From Streptomyces zhaozhouensis (GTDB lineage Bacteria; Actinomycetota; Actinomycetes; Streptomycetales; Streptomycetaceae), in contig NZ_OCNE01000006.1 in assembly GCF_900230195.1 (NCBI RefSeq), positions 62,001 through 126,000 of the forward strand: DNA of 64,000 bases, written 5' to 3'. The notes beneath the pieces were generated by a model. The model searched no databases, was not told the origin of the DNA, and saw only the letters and a program-made list of their open reading frames with translations. Shown one piece after another: positions 27,524 to 38,280 of this stretch (position 1 is the stretch's first letter; every line of letters starts with the position of its first letter). A program made the translations under genes and the position numbers.

Positions 27524-28192
27524 ATGGTGCCCCGCCGCCCGCGCGCCGTTGGCCGGCCGCCGCTCGCCGTTCCGGCCGCGGTGCTGTGCGCGGCGCTGTG
27601 CGCGCTGCTCGTCGTGGTCGTGGTGGCGGGCGGGAACGATCCGCTGGCGGTGGACCGCTCGGCGCACGAGTGGGCGCTGCGGCACCGCACGCCCGGCTGG
27701 GACGACGTGTTCACGGTCGTCTCCGCCTCCGGCACCCGGGTGCCGGCGCTGCTGCTGGCGATGGCGGCGGGGGCGCTGGCGGCGCGGCGCGCCCGGTGGT
27801 TCGGGGCGGTGGCCGGCGGGGCCGCGCTGCTGCTGGCGTTGCTGCTGCGGTTCGCGCTGGTGACGGTGATCGACCGGCCCAGGCCGCCGGAGGCCGACTG
27901 GGTGATCCATGTGCACAACCCGTCCCTGCCCTCCGGGCACGCCACCACCTCGGCGCTGGTCGCGATCGGGCTGGCGGTCGCGCTGCTGACGCGCTGCCGG
28001 CGGCCGTGGACGAGGGCGCTGGCGGTGGGCGTTCCGGCGCTGTGGGCGGTGGCGATCGGCTTCAGCCGGGTCTATCTGGGGGTCCACTGGGTGTCGGACG
28101 TCGTCGCGGGCTGGCTGCTGGCCACGGCGCTGAGCTGCGCGTTCCTCCCTCTGCTCGGCCGCGCCCTGGACCGTTACCCGCGGGCGCCCTGA
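27524..28192 (+). CDS. PAP2 family membrane phosphatase
   Basis: A 222-residue membrane protein with about six helices and the three PAP2 signature motifs in order: VIDRPRPPE, PSGHAT and SRVYLGVHWVSD. The catalytic residues are the His of PSGH and the His of VHWVSD, on the outer face. The family removes phosphate from lipid phosphates such as phosphatidate or undecaprenyl pyrophosphate; the substrate here is not determined. It ends convergently with hspR. Confidence 0.9.
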   Translation: MVPRRPRAVGRPPLAVPAAVLCAALCALLVVVVVAGGNDPLAVDRSAHEWALRHRTPGWDDVFTVVSASGTRVPALLLAMAAGALAARRARWFGAVAGGAALLLALLLRFALVTVIDRPRPPEADWVIHVHNPSLPSGHATTSALVAIGLAVALLTRCRRPWTRALAVGVPALWAVAIGFSRVYLGVHWVSDVVAGWLLATALSCAFLPLLGRALDRYPRAP

Positions 28193-28229
28193 CCCCGGCG
28201 CCACGCCGGTGCCGCGTCGGGAACGACGC

Positions 28230-28259
28230 ACGCCCGCTCCCCCGGGGGGAAACGGGCGT
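28230..28259. terminator. Terminator between PAP2 gene and hspR
   Basis: ACGCCCG pairs with CGGGCGT around an inner C5/G6 stem, in the 109-bp convergent gap. Confidence 0.55.
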
Positions 28260-28301
28260 CGCGAGGACCGAGGCGCCGGAGCGAGCCGGCCCGGCCGGGG
28301 C

Positions 28302-28754
28302 TCAGCGGCGGCGGTCGGGCCGCCACACCACCAGCGCCGACGACTGGGTCACGTCCTGGTAGGGCACCAGGTCCCTGCGGTAGGAGGCGTGCACCTGCGC
28401 CTCCCGCTGCCGCATGGCGACGGCGGCGCCCTCCACGGCCTGCTGGAGCTCGGCCACCCGCGACTGGAGCGCGGCGACCTGGTTCTCCAGCTCGATGATC
28501 CGCTTGATCCCGGCGAGGTTGATCCCCTCGTCCTGCGAGAGCCGCTGCACCTGGCGGAGCAGCTGGATGTCGCGCGCCGAGTACCGGCGGCCGCGCCCGG
28601 CGGCCCGGTCCGGGGAGACCAGGCCGAGCCGGTCGTACTGCCGCAGCGTCTGCGGGTGGAGCCCGGAGAGCTGCGCGGCCACGGAGATGACGTAGACCGG
28701 CGTCTCTTCGGTGAGTTCGTAGGGATTGCTGCTGGGTCCGTGCCGGCCGTCCAT
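28302..28754 (-). CDS. hspR: HspR, MerR-type heat-shock repressor
   Basis: A 150-residue repressor of the dnaK operon and clpB. The MerR-type helix-turn-helix is at ~20-85: VYVISVAAQLSGLHPQTLRQYDRLGLVSP then GRGRRYSARDIQLLRQVQ. A coiled coil (IKRIIELENQVAALQSRVAELQQAV) mediates dimerisation. In Streptomyces HspR uses DnaK as co-repressor. It begins 4 bp after the dnaJ stop, as last gene of the operon, and its HAIR sites upstream of dnaK and clpB are in this window. Confidence 0.95.
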   Translation of the reverse strand: MDGRHGPSSNPYELTEETPVYVISVAAQLSGLHPQTLRQYDRLGLVSPDRAAGRGRRYSARDIQLLRQVQRLSQDEGINLAGIKRIIELENQVAALQSRVAELQQAVEGAAVAMRQREAQVHASYRRDLVPYQDVTQSSALVVWRPDRRR

Positions 28755-28758
28755 CTCG

Positions 28759-29961
28759 TCAGTCTCCCTTCGCGGCCTCGAACAGCCCCGCTCTCGGGTC
28801 CTCTCCCTCGGCCGCGGCGCGATATTCCGTCAGGGCCTTCCGTGCGGCGTCGCCCATCTCGCGTGGCACGGCGATCTCGATCGTGACCAGCAGATCGCCC
28901 CGGGTGCCGTCCTTGCGGACCGCGCCCTTGCCCCTGGCGCGCATCGTGCGACCGCCCGGGGTGCCGGGCGGCAGCTTGAGCGTGACCGGGGGGCCACCGA
29001 GCGTCGGCACCTTGATCTCACCACCGAGTGCCGCCTCGGGGAAGGTCACCGGCACGGTGAGGGTGAGATTGTCGCCACGCCGGCCGAAGAGCGGGTGCTC
29101 GTCGACGTGCACCACCACGTACAGGTCGCCGTGCGGGCCGCCCCGCTCGCCGGGCGCGCCCTTGCCGCGCAGCCTGATCCGCTGCCCGTCGTCCACGCCG
29201 GGCGGGATCCGGACCTGCATGGTGCGGGAGCTGGTGGCCCGGCCGCTGCCGCGGCAGGCGTCGCACGGGTCCTGGGCGATCAGGCCCCGGCCCCGGCAGT
29301 CCACGCAGGGGTCGGTGAGCGAGAAGCCGCCGCCCCCGCCCCGGCTGACCTGGCCGGTGCCGACGCAGGTCGAGCAGACCCGGGGGGTGCCGTTCTTGTC
29401 CCCCGTGCCCGAGCAGGACTTGCAGGCGGCGCTCGACGACATCCGCAGCGGGACCGTGGCCCCGGAGACCGCCTCGGTGAAGCTGAGCGTCACCTCGGAC
29501 TCGACGTCCTGGCCCCGGCGCGGCTGGGTGCGGGTGGCACCGGGACCGCCCCGGTTGAACAGGCCGCCGAAGACGTCGCCCAGGCCGCCGCCGAACCCGC
29601 CGGCCGCGCCGCCCGGCGCACCGGCTCCGCCGCCCGGCTGCTGGCCGGGGCCGCCGCCGAAGAGGTCGCCCAGGTCGAAGTTGAACTGGCCGCCGCCCCC
29701 GGGGCCCTGGCGGAAGCCGCCGTTCCCGAAGAGGGCGCGCGCCTCGTCGTACTCCTTGCGGCGCTTGGCGTCACCGAGGACGTCGTACGCCTCGGAGACG
29801 TTCTTGAACCGCTCCTCGGCCTTGGCGTCGCCCTCGTTGGCGTCGGGGTGGTTCTCCCGGGCCAGCTTGCGGTACGCCTTCTTGATCTCCGCCTCGGTGG
29901 CGTCCCGGGGGACGCCGAGGACCTTGTAGTAGTCCTTCTCGATGAAGTCCTTGGTGCTCAT
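28759..29961 (-). CDS. dnaJ: DnaJ co-chaperone
   Basis: A 400-residue type I Hsp40. The J domain ([33 protein letters not shown]) carries the HPD motif. A long Gly/Phe-rich region follows. The zinc domain has four CXXC-type repeats ([32 protein letters not shown]), and the C-terminal substrate-binding domain follows. It stimulates DnaK ATPase. Third gene of the operon, 81 bp after grpE. Confidence 0.97.
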   Translation of the reverse strand: MSTKDFIEKDYYKVLGVPRDATEAEIKKAYRKLARENHPDANEGDAKAEERFKNVSEAYDVLGDAKRRKEYDEARALFGNGGFRQGPGGGGQFNFDLGDLFGGGPGQQPGGGAGAPGGAAGGFGGGLGDVFGGLFNRGGPGATRTQPRRGQDVESEVTLSFTEAVSGATVPLRMSSSAACKSCSGTGDKNGTPRVCSTCVGTGQVSRGGGGGFSLTDPCVDCRGRGLIAQDPCDACRGSGRATSSRTMQVRIPPGVDDGQRIRLRGKGAPGERGGPHGDLYVVVHVDEHPLFGRRGDNLTLTVPVTFPEAALGGEIKVPTLGGPPVTLKLPPGTPGGRTMRARGKGAVRKDGTRGDLLVTIEIAVPREMGDAARKALTEYRAAAEGEDPRAGLFEAAKGD

Positions 29962-30042
29962 CCCCGGCGTCCCTCCTTCCGGTCCGCTGCCCGCGGGTCC
30001 GCGACCCGCGCGGCCACGGTGTCCCTGGTGTCAGCCACCGCC

Positions 30043-30725
30043 TCAGCCCTCGTCCGAGCCGCCGTCGTCGTCCTGCTCCGGCGCCCCGTCCTCCGGCTCG
30101 GCCGCCTTGCCCGGCTGGGGCTCGGCGACCCCGACCCTGGCGGGCCTGATGGTGCGTTCGCCGATGCGATACCCGGGCTGGAGGATCTGCACGCACGTCG
30201 TCTCGGTGACGTCGGGCGAGTAGCTGTGCATCAGCGCCTCGTGCACGGTCGGGTCGAAGGGCTCGCCCTCCTTGCCGAACTGCGCCAGGCCCATCTTCGC
30301 CGCGACCGTCTCCAGCGACTCGGCGACCTGCTTGAAGCCGCCGACCAGCTCGCCGTGGTCCCGCGCGCGGCCGATGTCGTCCAGCACGGGCAGGAGCTCG
30401 GTCAGGAGGTTGGCGACGGCCACCTCCTTGACCGCGACCCGGTCCCGCTCCACCCTGCGGCGGTAGTTCTGGAACTCGGCCTGAAGCCGCTGGAGGTCCT
30501 GGGTGCGTTCGTGCAGCGCGGTGCGCGCCTGGTCCAGCTGGGCGGTGAGCGCCACCTCGGCCGCCTGGGCGGCCGACAGCTCACCGTCCTCCTGGCCCTC
30601 GGCCGCGCCCGGGGCGGGGGCCTCGCCGCCCGCCTCGGGCACCCTCGGCTCGCTCTCGGCTTCGGGGGTCGCCGCTTCGGCGTCCGGGACCTCGGGCTCC
30701 TTGTCGAAGCCCTGCGGGTCCTGAG

Positions 30726-30729
<4 letters not shown>
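30043..30729 (-). CDS. grpE: GrpE nucleotide-exchange factor
   Basis: A 228-residue GrpE with a long acidic, Ala/Pro-rich N-terminus, a coiled-coil stalk (~70-130, [21 protein letters not shown]) and a C-terminal beta domain ending [28 protein letters not shown]. It releases ADP from DnaK. The GTG start overlaps the dnaK stop (GTGA), so translation is coupled. Confidence 0.96.
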
Positions 30730-32588
<1,859 letters not shown>

Positions 32589-32610
32589 TTCGGATTCCTC
32601 CAGCTACTTG

Positions 32611-32631
32611 CTTGAGTGGGGCTGACTCAAG
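32611..32631. promoter_or_regulatory. HAIR operator 1 of the dnaK operon
   Basis: CTTGAGT-N7-ACTCAAG, a perfect HAIR consensus, 23 bp upstream of the dnaK ATG. On the minus strand it lies directly downstream of a possible promoter (TTGACC at 32654-32659 and CAGTCT at 32630-32635, 18 bp apart), so bound HspR would cover the transcription start. Confidence 0.93.
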
Positions 32632-32663
32632 ACTGCCCCACCGACCACCCCCCGGTCAAACGC

Positions 32664-32684
32664 CCTGAGCAAAGTCGACTCAAC
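32664..32684. promoter_or_regulatory. HAIR operator 2 of the dnaK operon
   Basis: CCTGAGC-N7-ACTCAAC, an imperfect HAIR with 11 of 14 arm matches and the correct spacer, centred 53 bp (about five helical turns) upstream of operator 1. Such spacing would suit cooperative HspR binding. Confidence 0.72.
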
Positions 32685-32724
32685 CTTGTTCTCCCCGGGC
32701 CCATCAAGGCGTCCCTGACCTGGC

Positions 32725-33840
32725 TCAACGAGAGGAACGCGCGGCGTCCCCGCCGCGTTCCGGACGCAGCGCGAGCAGCGCCACGTCGTCCTCCACACCC
32801 CGCGCGAAGCGCGTCATGTCCTCCCAGACGAACTCCACCAGCGCCCCCGGCTCCGGCCCCCGCCTCCCCCGCGCGGCATAGCGCCGCGCCAGCCGGCTCC
32901 CCAGCGGGTAGAACGCGCCCGACGCGTCCCGCGCCTCCGTCACCCCGTCCGTGTACCCCAGCAGCACGTCCCCCTCCCGCAGCCCCACCGTCAGCGGCCG
33001 CGGCTCCACCGGCCCCAGGCCGAGCCCCAGCGGCGGCGCCGGCTCCGCCGCCAGCTCCCGCACCGCGCCTCCCCGCAGCAGCAGCACCGGCGGATGGCCG
33101 CAGGACGCCAACCGCACCGACCGCATGTCCGGCGGGAACTCCAACAGCACGGCCGTCGCGAAGAGTTCTGAGGGACCGTCCCCCGCGTTCGCCGTCTCGA
33201 TCCGCAACCGCCGGTCCAGCCGCGCGGCCACCCCCGCCAGCTCCGGCTCGTCCAGCAGCGCCTCCCGGAACGTGCCGAGCAACGAGGCGACCGTCCCGAC
33301 CGCCGCGAGCCCGTGCCCCTGCACGTCCGCCACCAGCGCCCGCACCCCGTGGGGCCCCTCCCGCACGTCGTACAGGTCGCCGCCGACCAGCGCCGCGACC
33401 TGCGCCGCCCGGTAGAGGCCGGCGCACGCCACCGCGCCCACCCGCTCGGCGACCGGCGGCAGCACCGCGTGCTGCGCCGCCTCGGCCACCGTGCCCACCC
33501 GCACCAGCTCCCTGCTGTAGCGGCCCCGCACCCAGGCCACCAGCACGCTGAACGCCGCGATCGCCGCCACCGCCCCCAGATCCGCGTCCCCGATGTGCGC
33601 CGGCCTCGTCGGCGGCAGCATCAGCAGTCCCACGGTCGCCGCCCCCAACGCCGCGGTCCGCCACGGCCCGTAGATCAGCCCGGTCAACGGCGGCAGCGCC
33701 GCGAACACGAACCCCAGCTCCACCCACCCCGGCGCCAGCGACTGCACCAGCGCGGTCACCGCCAGCACCACCCACGGCACCAGCCACAGCTCCTTCGGCA
33801 CCGCCGCCCGCCCACCGCCGTACGGCGCCGGAACGGTCAC
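32725..33840 (-). CDS. Membrane-bound PP2C/SpoIIE-type serine phosphatase
   Basis: A 371-residue protein. Residues ~10-120 have about four to five hydrophobic segments. The PP2C-type SpoIIE domain follows, with VGGDLYDVREGPHGVRALVADVQGHG, LASCGHPPVLLL, LLGYTDGVTEARD and the metal-ligand EDDVALLALR near the end. No anti-sigma kinase domain is fused. It probably dephosphorylates an anti-sigma-factor antagonist elsewhere. GTG 33840 overlaps the amidase stop (GTGA). Confidence 0.87.
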   Translation of the reverse strand: MTVPAPYGGGRAAVPKELWLVPWVVLAVTALVQSLAPGWVELGFVFAALPPLTGLIYGPWRTAALGAATVGLLMLPPTRPAHIGDADLGAVAAIAAFSVLVAWVRGRYSRELVRVGTVAEAAQHAVLPPVAERVGAVACAGLYRAAQVAALVGGDLYDVREGPHGVRALVADVQGHGLAAVGTVASLLGTFREALLDEPELAGVAARLDRRLRIETANAGDGPSELFATAVLLEFPPDMRSVRLASCGHPPVLLLRGGAVRELAAEPAPPLGLGLGPVEPRPLTVGLREGDVLLGYTDGVTEARDASGAFYPLGSRLARRYAARGRRGPEPGALVEFVWEDMTRFARGVEDDVALLALRPERGGDAARSSR

Positions 33841-34583
33841 CGCGCGCCCGCCACCCGCAACCCCGCCGCCGTCTCCCTGATCTCCGGCAACGTCGCGTAG
33901 AGCGCGTCGCCCGGGCAGTCGGTCTGCACGATGTCGCGGTGGCCCGAGACCACGTCCAACTCCGCCGGGTCCCCCTCGGGAACCATGCTGTCGTCGTTCG
34001 TCGACACCAGCCGCACCCGCTCGCCCGGGTCGGTGCCGGGGCGCAGCTTCCAGGCGGCGACCTCCGCGATCGCCTCCACCAGCTCGGGCGGCACCGCCGT
34101 CGGGTCGGTGAAGGCACCCAGCGCGGCGATCCCCACGGTGTCGTAGTTGAACCCGGTGGTGTGCGCCCCCAGCACGTAGCGGTCGACGCCGCCGCCCCTG
34201 CCCTCGTAGACGGTGCCGCACTTGTCGACCACGAAGTTGTAGCCGAGGTCGTCCCACCCCTCACCGCTGACGTGGTGGCTCTGCATCGCACGCAGCATCT
34301 CGGGCGCGTCGGCGCAGTCGTAGTCGTCCGGGTGGTTGGTGTGGTGGATGAAGACCGCGCGCGCCGGGCCCGTGTAGGTGACCGGCTCGGTGCGCGACTC
34401 CTCGTCGGCTCCCCACTCCTCCCGGGTGACGACGTGCGGCGCCGCCGTGGGGCGTTCGACGGCGGGCAGCGGCCGTTCCGGTTCGGCGCCGGCACCCGGC
34501 GGGGAGAGCGGAGGGGCGTCCCAGGTGACCACGAGGGCGATGGGCAGTACCGCCGCGAAGACGGCGAGCCGGTGCACGGTCAT
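33837..34583 (-). CDS. Secreted PGRP-type N-acetylmuramoyl-L-alanine amidase
   Basis: A 248-residue exported protein. A signal peptide (LAVFAAVLPIALVVTWDAP) precedes a peptidoglycan-recognition domain from VTREEWGADEESR. Zinc-ligand and catalytic positions are visible: His in FIHHTNH, Tyr in LGYNFVVD, His in GAHTTGFN, and the GHRDIVQTDCPGD box with the Cys typical of amidases. It should cleave the lactyl-amide bond of peptidoglycan. Coupled by GTGA to the phosphatase gene. Confidence 0.88.
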   Translation of the reverse strand: MTVHRLAVFAAVLPIALVVTWDAPPLSPPGAGAEPERPLPAVERPTAAPHVVTREEWGADEESRTEPVTYTGPARAVFIHHTNHPDDYDCADAPEMLRAMQSHHVSGEGWDDLGYNFVVDKCGTVYEGRGGGVDRYVLGAHTTGFNYDTVGIAALGAFTDPTAVPPELVEAIAEVAAWKLRPGTDPGERVRLVSTNDDSMVPEGDPAELDVVSGHRDIVQTDCPGDALYATLPEIRETAAGLRVAGAR

Positions 34584-34593
34584 CCTCGCCGCC

Positions 34594-35241
34594 TCAGGTC
34601 AGGAACTTGACGGCGCTCGACCAGTTCAGCCCGAGGCGCTCCTGGGAGGCCATGTGGAGGAAGCCGAGCGCCTCCAACTCCCGCGCCCGCCGCAGCGGCC
34701 CCACGTCCAGCGGGTTGAGGCCCCCGGCGGCGGCGAACGCGGCGACCCGCTGCCTGGCCCCCGCGTCGTCGCCGGCGATCAGCACGTCCAGCGGCTGCCC
34801 GGCGACCCGGCCGCCCAGCAGCGGCCCGGCGAAGCAGGTGTTGAACGCCTTCACCACCGGCACCCCGGGCGCCGCCTCGGCGGCGATCCGCTCCGCGGCC
34901 GAGGTGCCGGCGGGGACCGCCATGCCGTCGAGGGTGGCGAAGTCGACGGGGTTGCAGATGTCCACCAGCACGGAACCGGCCAGCGCCGCCCCGTACTCGG
35001 CGGCGACCGCGAGGCCGGCCGGGTACGGCACGGCCAGCACCACCAGGTCGGCGCCCTCGACCGCGAGGGCGTCCGAGCCCCGCACGTCGGGGGCCGCGCC
35101 GGCGGGGGCGGCCGACCGCAGCTGGTCGGCGAGGTCGGCGGCCTTCTGGGGAGAACGGTCGACGATGCGCACGGCGTACTCGCCGGCGAGCGCCCTGGTC
35201 GCTAGGGAACGGGCCATCCGGCCCGCCCCCACGATGGTCAC
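34594..35241 (-). CDS. NADPH-dependent F420 reductase-type oxidoreductase
   Basis: A 215-residue Rossmann protein opening TIVGAGRMARSLATRALAGEYAVRIVDRS. It continues LVVLAVPYPAGLAV, VDICNPVDFATLDG, PVVKAFNTCFAGPLL and a C-terminal ELEALGFLHMASQ, the pattern of F420:NADP oxidoreductase/coenzyme F420-dependent relatives. GTG 35241 was chosen because GAGGGG lies 5 nt upstream; a GTG 6 bp earlier is also in frame. Substrate pair is inferred from family only. Confidence 0.82.
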   Translation of the reverse strand: MTIVGAGRMARSLATRALAGEYAVRIVDRSPQKAADLADQLRSAAPAGAAPDVRGSDALAVEGADLVVLAVPYPAGLAVAAEYGAALAGSVLVDICNPVDFATLDGMAVPAGTSAAERIAAEAAPGVPVVKAFNTCFAGPLLGGRVAGQPLDVLIAGDDAGARQRVAAFAAAGGLNPLDVGPLRRARELEALGFLHMASQERLGLNWSSAVKFLT

Positions 35242-35304
35242 TGTCACCCCCTCATGCCAGCACGGGCCCCCCGCCCCCGCATCTCGGCGACCCCGCGCCA
35301 TCCA

Positions 35305-35345
35305 AGGGGGGCGCGGGCAACCGCGCGAGCGCCCCACCACCGGAA
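35305..35345. repeat. Dispersed intergenic repeat copy
   Basis: GGGGGGCGCGGGCAACCGCGCG followed by GAGCGCCCCACCACCGG (quoted in two parts). It shares the hairpin core with the copy at 22078 and the downstream part with the repeat at 422-545, linking the two. Confidence 0.6.
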
Positions 35346-35395
35346 CGGACCCGGCGACGACACCGCAGCCACGCCCACCCCGCCCCCGACCGGGC

Positions 35396-35752
35396 TCAGC
35401 GCATCTCCTCCAGCACCTCGACCAGCACCGCCGGATGCCCGTGCTCCGGGTCCTTCGCCGAGGTCAGCAGCGTCAACGTGCGCCCCGAGGTGTCCACCCC
35501 CGACAGCCGCCGCAGCGCCTCGGCCGCCGGCTCCTCGGCCAGCTCCGCCCGGTAGCGCGCGCGGAAGCCGTCGAAGTCCCCGTCGGGCCCGTGGAACCAG
35601 TGCCGCAGCTCCGTCGACGGGGTGACCTCCTTCGGCCACTCGTCCAGCGGCAGTTCCGCCTTCCTGACCCCCCGCGGCCACATCCGGTCCACCAGCACCC
35701 GGACGCCGTCGTCCCCGTCCGGCTCGTCGTAGACCCGTCGCACCCGAATCAC
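35396..35752 (-). CDS. DUF488 family protein
   Basis: A 118-residue cytoplasmic protein with the DUF488 pattern: VRRVYDEPDGDDGVRVLVDRMWPRGVRK, LRHWFHGPDGDFDGFRARYRAEL and LTLLTSAKDPEHGHPAVLVEVLEEM. The GTG start has GGAGGGAGG 6 nt upstream, and the first base pairs overlap the stop of the small membrane gene (GTGA). Biochemical function is not established. Confidence 0.85.
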   Translation of the reverse strand: MIRVRRVYDEPDGDDGVRVLVDRMWPRGVRKAELPLDEWPKEVTPSTELRHWFHGPDGDFDGFRARYRAELAEEPAAEALRRLSGVDTSGRTLTLLTSAKDPEHGHPAVLVEVLEEMR

Positions 35753-35901
35753 CGTCCGCCTCCCTCCACTCCGTGGCCGCCGCCCGAGCGCTCGAACGGT
35801 GGGGACGTCCACAGCACCGTCGAACCCACCACCAGCAGCACACCGACGGCGAGCAACAGCCACCACCAGAACCGCTGCCGTTGGGTCCGCACGACCGCCA
35901 T
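35749..35901 (-). CDS. 50-residue small membrane protein
   Basis: It reads MAVVRTQRQRFWWWLLLAVGVLL and continues with VVGSTVLW as one membrane helix, then a short Gly/Ser-rich polar tail. Start ATG 35901 has purine-rich GGAGAGGG about 10 nt upstream. Its stop overlaps the DUF488 GTG by 4 bp, the clearest sign that it is translated. No family recognised. Confidence 0.65.
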   Translation of the reverse strand: MAVVRTQRQRFWWWLLLAVGVLLVVGSTVLWTSPPFERSGGGHGVEGGGR

Positions 35902-35941
35902 CCCGGTCCACCCTCTCCGCAAGAAGAACGCCGAAGACGAA

Positions 35942-35973
35942 ACGAGCGGCCGGCTCAGGCGCCGGCCGCTCGT
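35942..35973 (-). terminator. Terminator of the MFS pump gene
   Basis: A perfect 13-bp stem (ACGAGCGGCCGGC / GCCGGCCGCTCGT) with a 6-nt loop, 29 bp past the MFS stop; on the minus strand it is followed by a T-rich TTTCGTCTTC. Confidence 0.8.
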
Positions 35974-36001
35974 CCCATGGTGCGCGTAAACACCGGGCCA
36001 C

Positions 36002-37468
36002 TTATCGGATTTCGGACGCCTCGTCCGCGGCTTCCTCCGATCGGGCGCCCCCCGCGACGGCATCTGGCCGAGCCGGCGGCCGCCGGGAGAGGAACGCGGC
36101 CGGCACCGCCGCCAGCAGCAGCAGCGCCACCGCCCACCCGTAGGTCCCCTGGAAGGCGTCGGCCCGCGCCGCCGGGTCCTCGCCCGTTCCCCCCAACCGG
36201 CCGGCCAGCAGCACCGCCATCACCGCGGCACCGACGGCGGTCGCCAGCTGCATCCCGATGTTGAGCAGCGTGCTGGCCGCCGGCACATCGGCCGCCCCGA
36301 CGGAACGACTCGCCGCCGTGATGCTCGGCATCATCGTGGCGCCCGCGCCCACCCCGAGCAGCGCCAGCGAGGTCCGCAGCTCCCACTCCGCCGCGCCCAC
36401 CTCGGCCACCAGCGTGAACCAGCCCATCCCCGTCGCCGCCAGCAGCACCCCCGGCAGCACGATCCACCGCGGCGCCACCCGGTCCGCCAACCGCCCGGCC
36501 ACCTGCATGGTGACCCCGGCGGCGAGCCCCAGCTGGATCGTCATCAGCCCGGACTCCATGACGGTGTCCCCCCGGACCAGCTGGAAGTACATCGGCGTCA
36601 GCAGCATCGAGCCGAAGTACCCCATGACGAACGGCAGCAGCCCCACCAGCCCGAGCGCCAGCGGCCGGTGCCGCAGCAGCCGCAGGTCGAGCAGCGGTCC
36701 CCGCGTCGTCAACGCCCGCCGGACGAAGCCCCCCACCAGCGCGAGCCCCAGCAGCAGCGGCAGCCACGAGTCGACGGCCGCGAACCCGTCGGGCGACTCG
36801 TTGGCCCGGGTCAGCCCGAAGATCAGCGCGGCGAACCCGGGCGAGAGCAGCAGCAGCCCCGGCACGTCCAGCCGGCCGGCCCGCCCCGGCTCGTCCGCCG
36901 GGATGATCCGCGCGCCCAGCACGACGGCCAGCGCCCCCACCGGCGCGTTGACCAGGAACATCCACCGCCAGGAGACCTCGTCCACCAGCCAGCCGCCGAA
37001 GACCGGTCCCAGCGCCGGCGCGACCAGCAGCGACAGCCCGGAGAGGCTCATCAGCATCCCCTGCCGTCCCCCGCCCGCCGCGGCCGCCGCCCGCAGCACC
37101 AGCGACATGGCCACCGGGGTGATCAGCCCGCCGCCGAACCCCTGGAACGCGCGGAAGGCGATCAGCGACTGCGCGTCCCACGCCAGCCCCGCCAGCGTCG
37201 AGCCGAGGACGAAGACGCCGATCGCCGACAGGTAGACCCGCCGCGCCCCGAACCGCCCCATCGCCCAGGGCGCGGCCGGGATGACCGAGGCCAGCGCCAG
37301 CACATAGGCGGAGGTGACCCACTGGATGGTGGTCAGCCGGGCGTCGAACTCGGCGGCCAGCGCGTGCAGCGCGACGTTGACGATGGTGGTGTCCATCACG
37401 ATGGTGAACGAGGCGAGCGCCGTCACCAGGGCTATGGCGACGGGCGAACGCGGGGCGGTGGGCGACAT
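36002..37468 (-). CDS. MFS drug-efflux transporter (DHA2, EmrB/QacA-like)
   Basis: A 488-residue transporter with 14 hydrophobic segments. Motifs: TIVNVALHALAAEF in helix 1 (motif D1-type), GRFGARRVYLSAIGVF (motif A) and the antiporter motif C region LVAPALGPVFGGWLVDEVSWRWMFLVNAP. It should export drugs in exchange for protons. It lies 91 bp downstream of the FMN reductase gene on the same strand, probably in one MerR-type-controlled unit. Confidence 0.92.
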   Translation of the reverse strand: MSPTAPRSPVAIALVTALASFTIVMDTTIVNVALHALAAEFDARLTTIQWVTSAYVLALASVIPAAPWAMGRFGARRVYLSAIGVFVLGSTLAGLAWDAQSLIAFRAFQGFGGGLITPVAMSLVLRAAAAAGGGRQGMLMSLSGLSLLVAPALGPVFGGWLVDEVSWRWMFLVNAPVGALAVVLGARIIPADEPGRAGRLDVPGLLLLSPGFAALIFGLTRANESPDGFAAVDSWLPLLLGLALVGGFVRRALTTRGPLLDLRLLRHRPLALGLVGLLPFVMGYFGSMLLTPMYFQLVRGDTVMESGLMTIQLGLAAGVTMQVAGRLADRVAPRWIVLPGVLLAATGMGWFTLVAEVGAAEWELRTSLALLGVGAGATMMPSITAASRSVGAADVPAASTLLNIGMQLATAVGAAVMAVLLAGRLGGTGEDPAARADAFQGTYGWAVALLLLAAVPAAFLSRRPPARPDAVAGGARSEEAADEASEIR

Positions 37469-37559
37469 GGCCGGCCTCTCGGGAAACGGAAGACGTTGCG
37501 GGGCGGCCGGCGCCTCGCGGTGCCGGCCGCGCGATCGTGCGAAAGGTGGAGCGGTCGAC

Positions 37560-38207
37560 TCAGGCGGCGTAGGGACTGGCCTCGCGCGCGGCGCGCAGCG
37601 CGTCCCCCCACCAGACGATCTGGTCGAGCAGCCCGTGGGCGGCCTTCGCGCAGGCGGCCTCGTCGTCGGGGCGGCCGGAGGCGTCGAACCAGTTCCACGG
37701 GTGGTGGAAGCTGACCGCCCGACGCACGGTGACCGCGTGCAGCTCGGCGAAGACCCCGCGCAGTTGCTCGACGGCGCGCAGCCCGCCGCCGACGCCGCCG
37801 TAGGAGACGAAGCCGACCGGCTTGGCCTGCCACTCGCCGAAGTGCCAGTCGATGAGGTTCTTCAGCGCGGCGGGGAAGCTGTGGTTGTACTCCGGGGTGA
37901 TCACCACGAAGGCGTCGGCCTCGGCCAGCCGGCCGGCGACCGTGGCCAGCCGTTCCGCGACCTCGGGGGCGACCTCCTCCGGCCGCGTCGCCATGTCCAG
38001 CGGCAGCGGCACGTCGGCCAGGTCGAGCCGGTCGACGACCACGTCGCCCCGGCCCCCGGCCCGTTCCTGGGCGACCCCGGTGAACCAGTCGGCCACGGTC
38101 GGCCCGAAACGGCCGTCCCGCACGCTGCCGAGGATCACGGCCAGCCGCAGCGGCCTGGTCCGCGCCGTGTCGGTGGGAGAGGCGGCGGTGGCGAGGGCGG
38201 TGGACAT
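37560..38207 (-). CDS. NADPH-dependent FMN reductase family protein
   Basis: A 215-residue flavodoxin-like protein. LAVILGSVRDGRFGPTVADWF binds the FMN phosphate, and TPEYNHSFPAALKNLIDWHFGEWQAKPVGFVSYGG is the family hallmark. ATG 38207 has GGAGG 6 nt upstream; earlier in-frame starts lack this. It reduces quinones, azo dyes or FMN with NAD(P)H in characterised relatives. A MerR-style promoter lies upstream, and the MFS pump follows. Confidence 0.88.
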   Translation of the reverse strand: MSTALATAASPTDTARTRPLRLAVILGSVRDGRFGPTVADWFTGVAQERAGGRGDVVVDRLDLADVPLPLDMATRPEEVAPEVAERLATVAGRLAEADAFVVITPEYNHSFPAALKNLIDWHFGEWQAKPVGFVSYGGVGGGLRAVEQLRGVFAELHAVTVRRAVSFHHPWNWFDASGRPDDEAACAKAAHGLLDQIVWWGDALRAAREASPYAA

Positions 38208-38280
38208 GGCTGACCTCCAGGGTTTACGCGCGAAGCGTGCTCGAAGCGCGGGGAGCCCTTCGCTCCCCGGCACGCTCACA

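Noticed and set aside
32700..32730. A third HAIR operator upstream of dnaK suggested by GGCTCAACG
   Set aside because: The matching left half-site at the required 7-bp spacing is absent.
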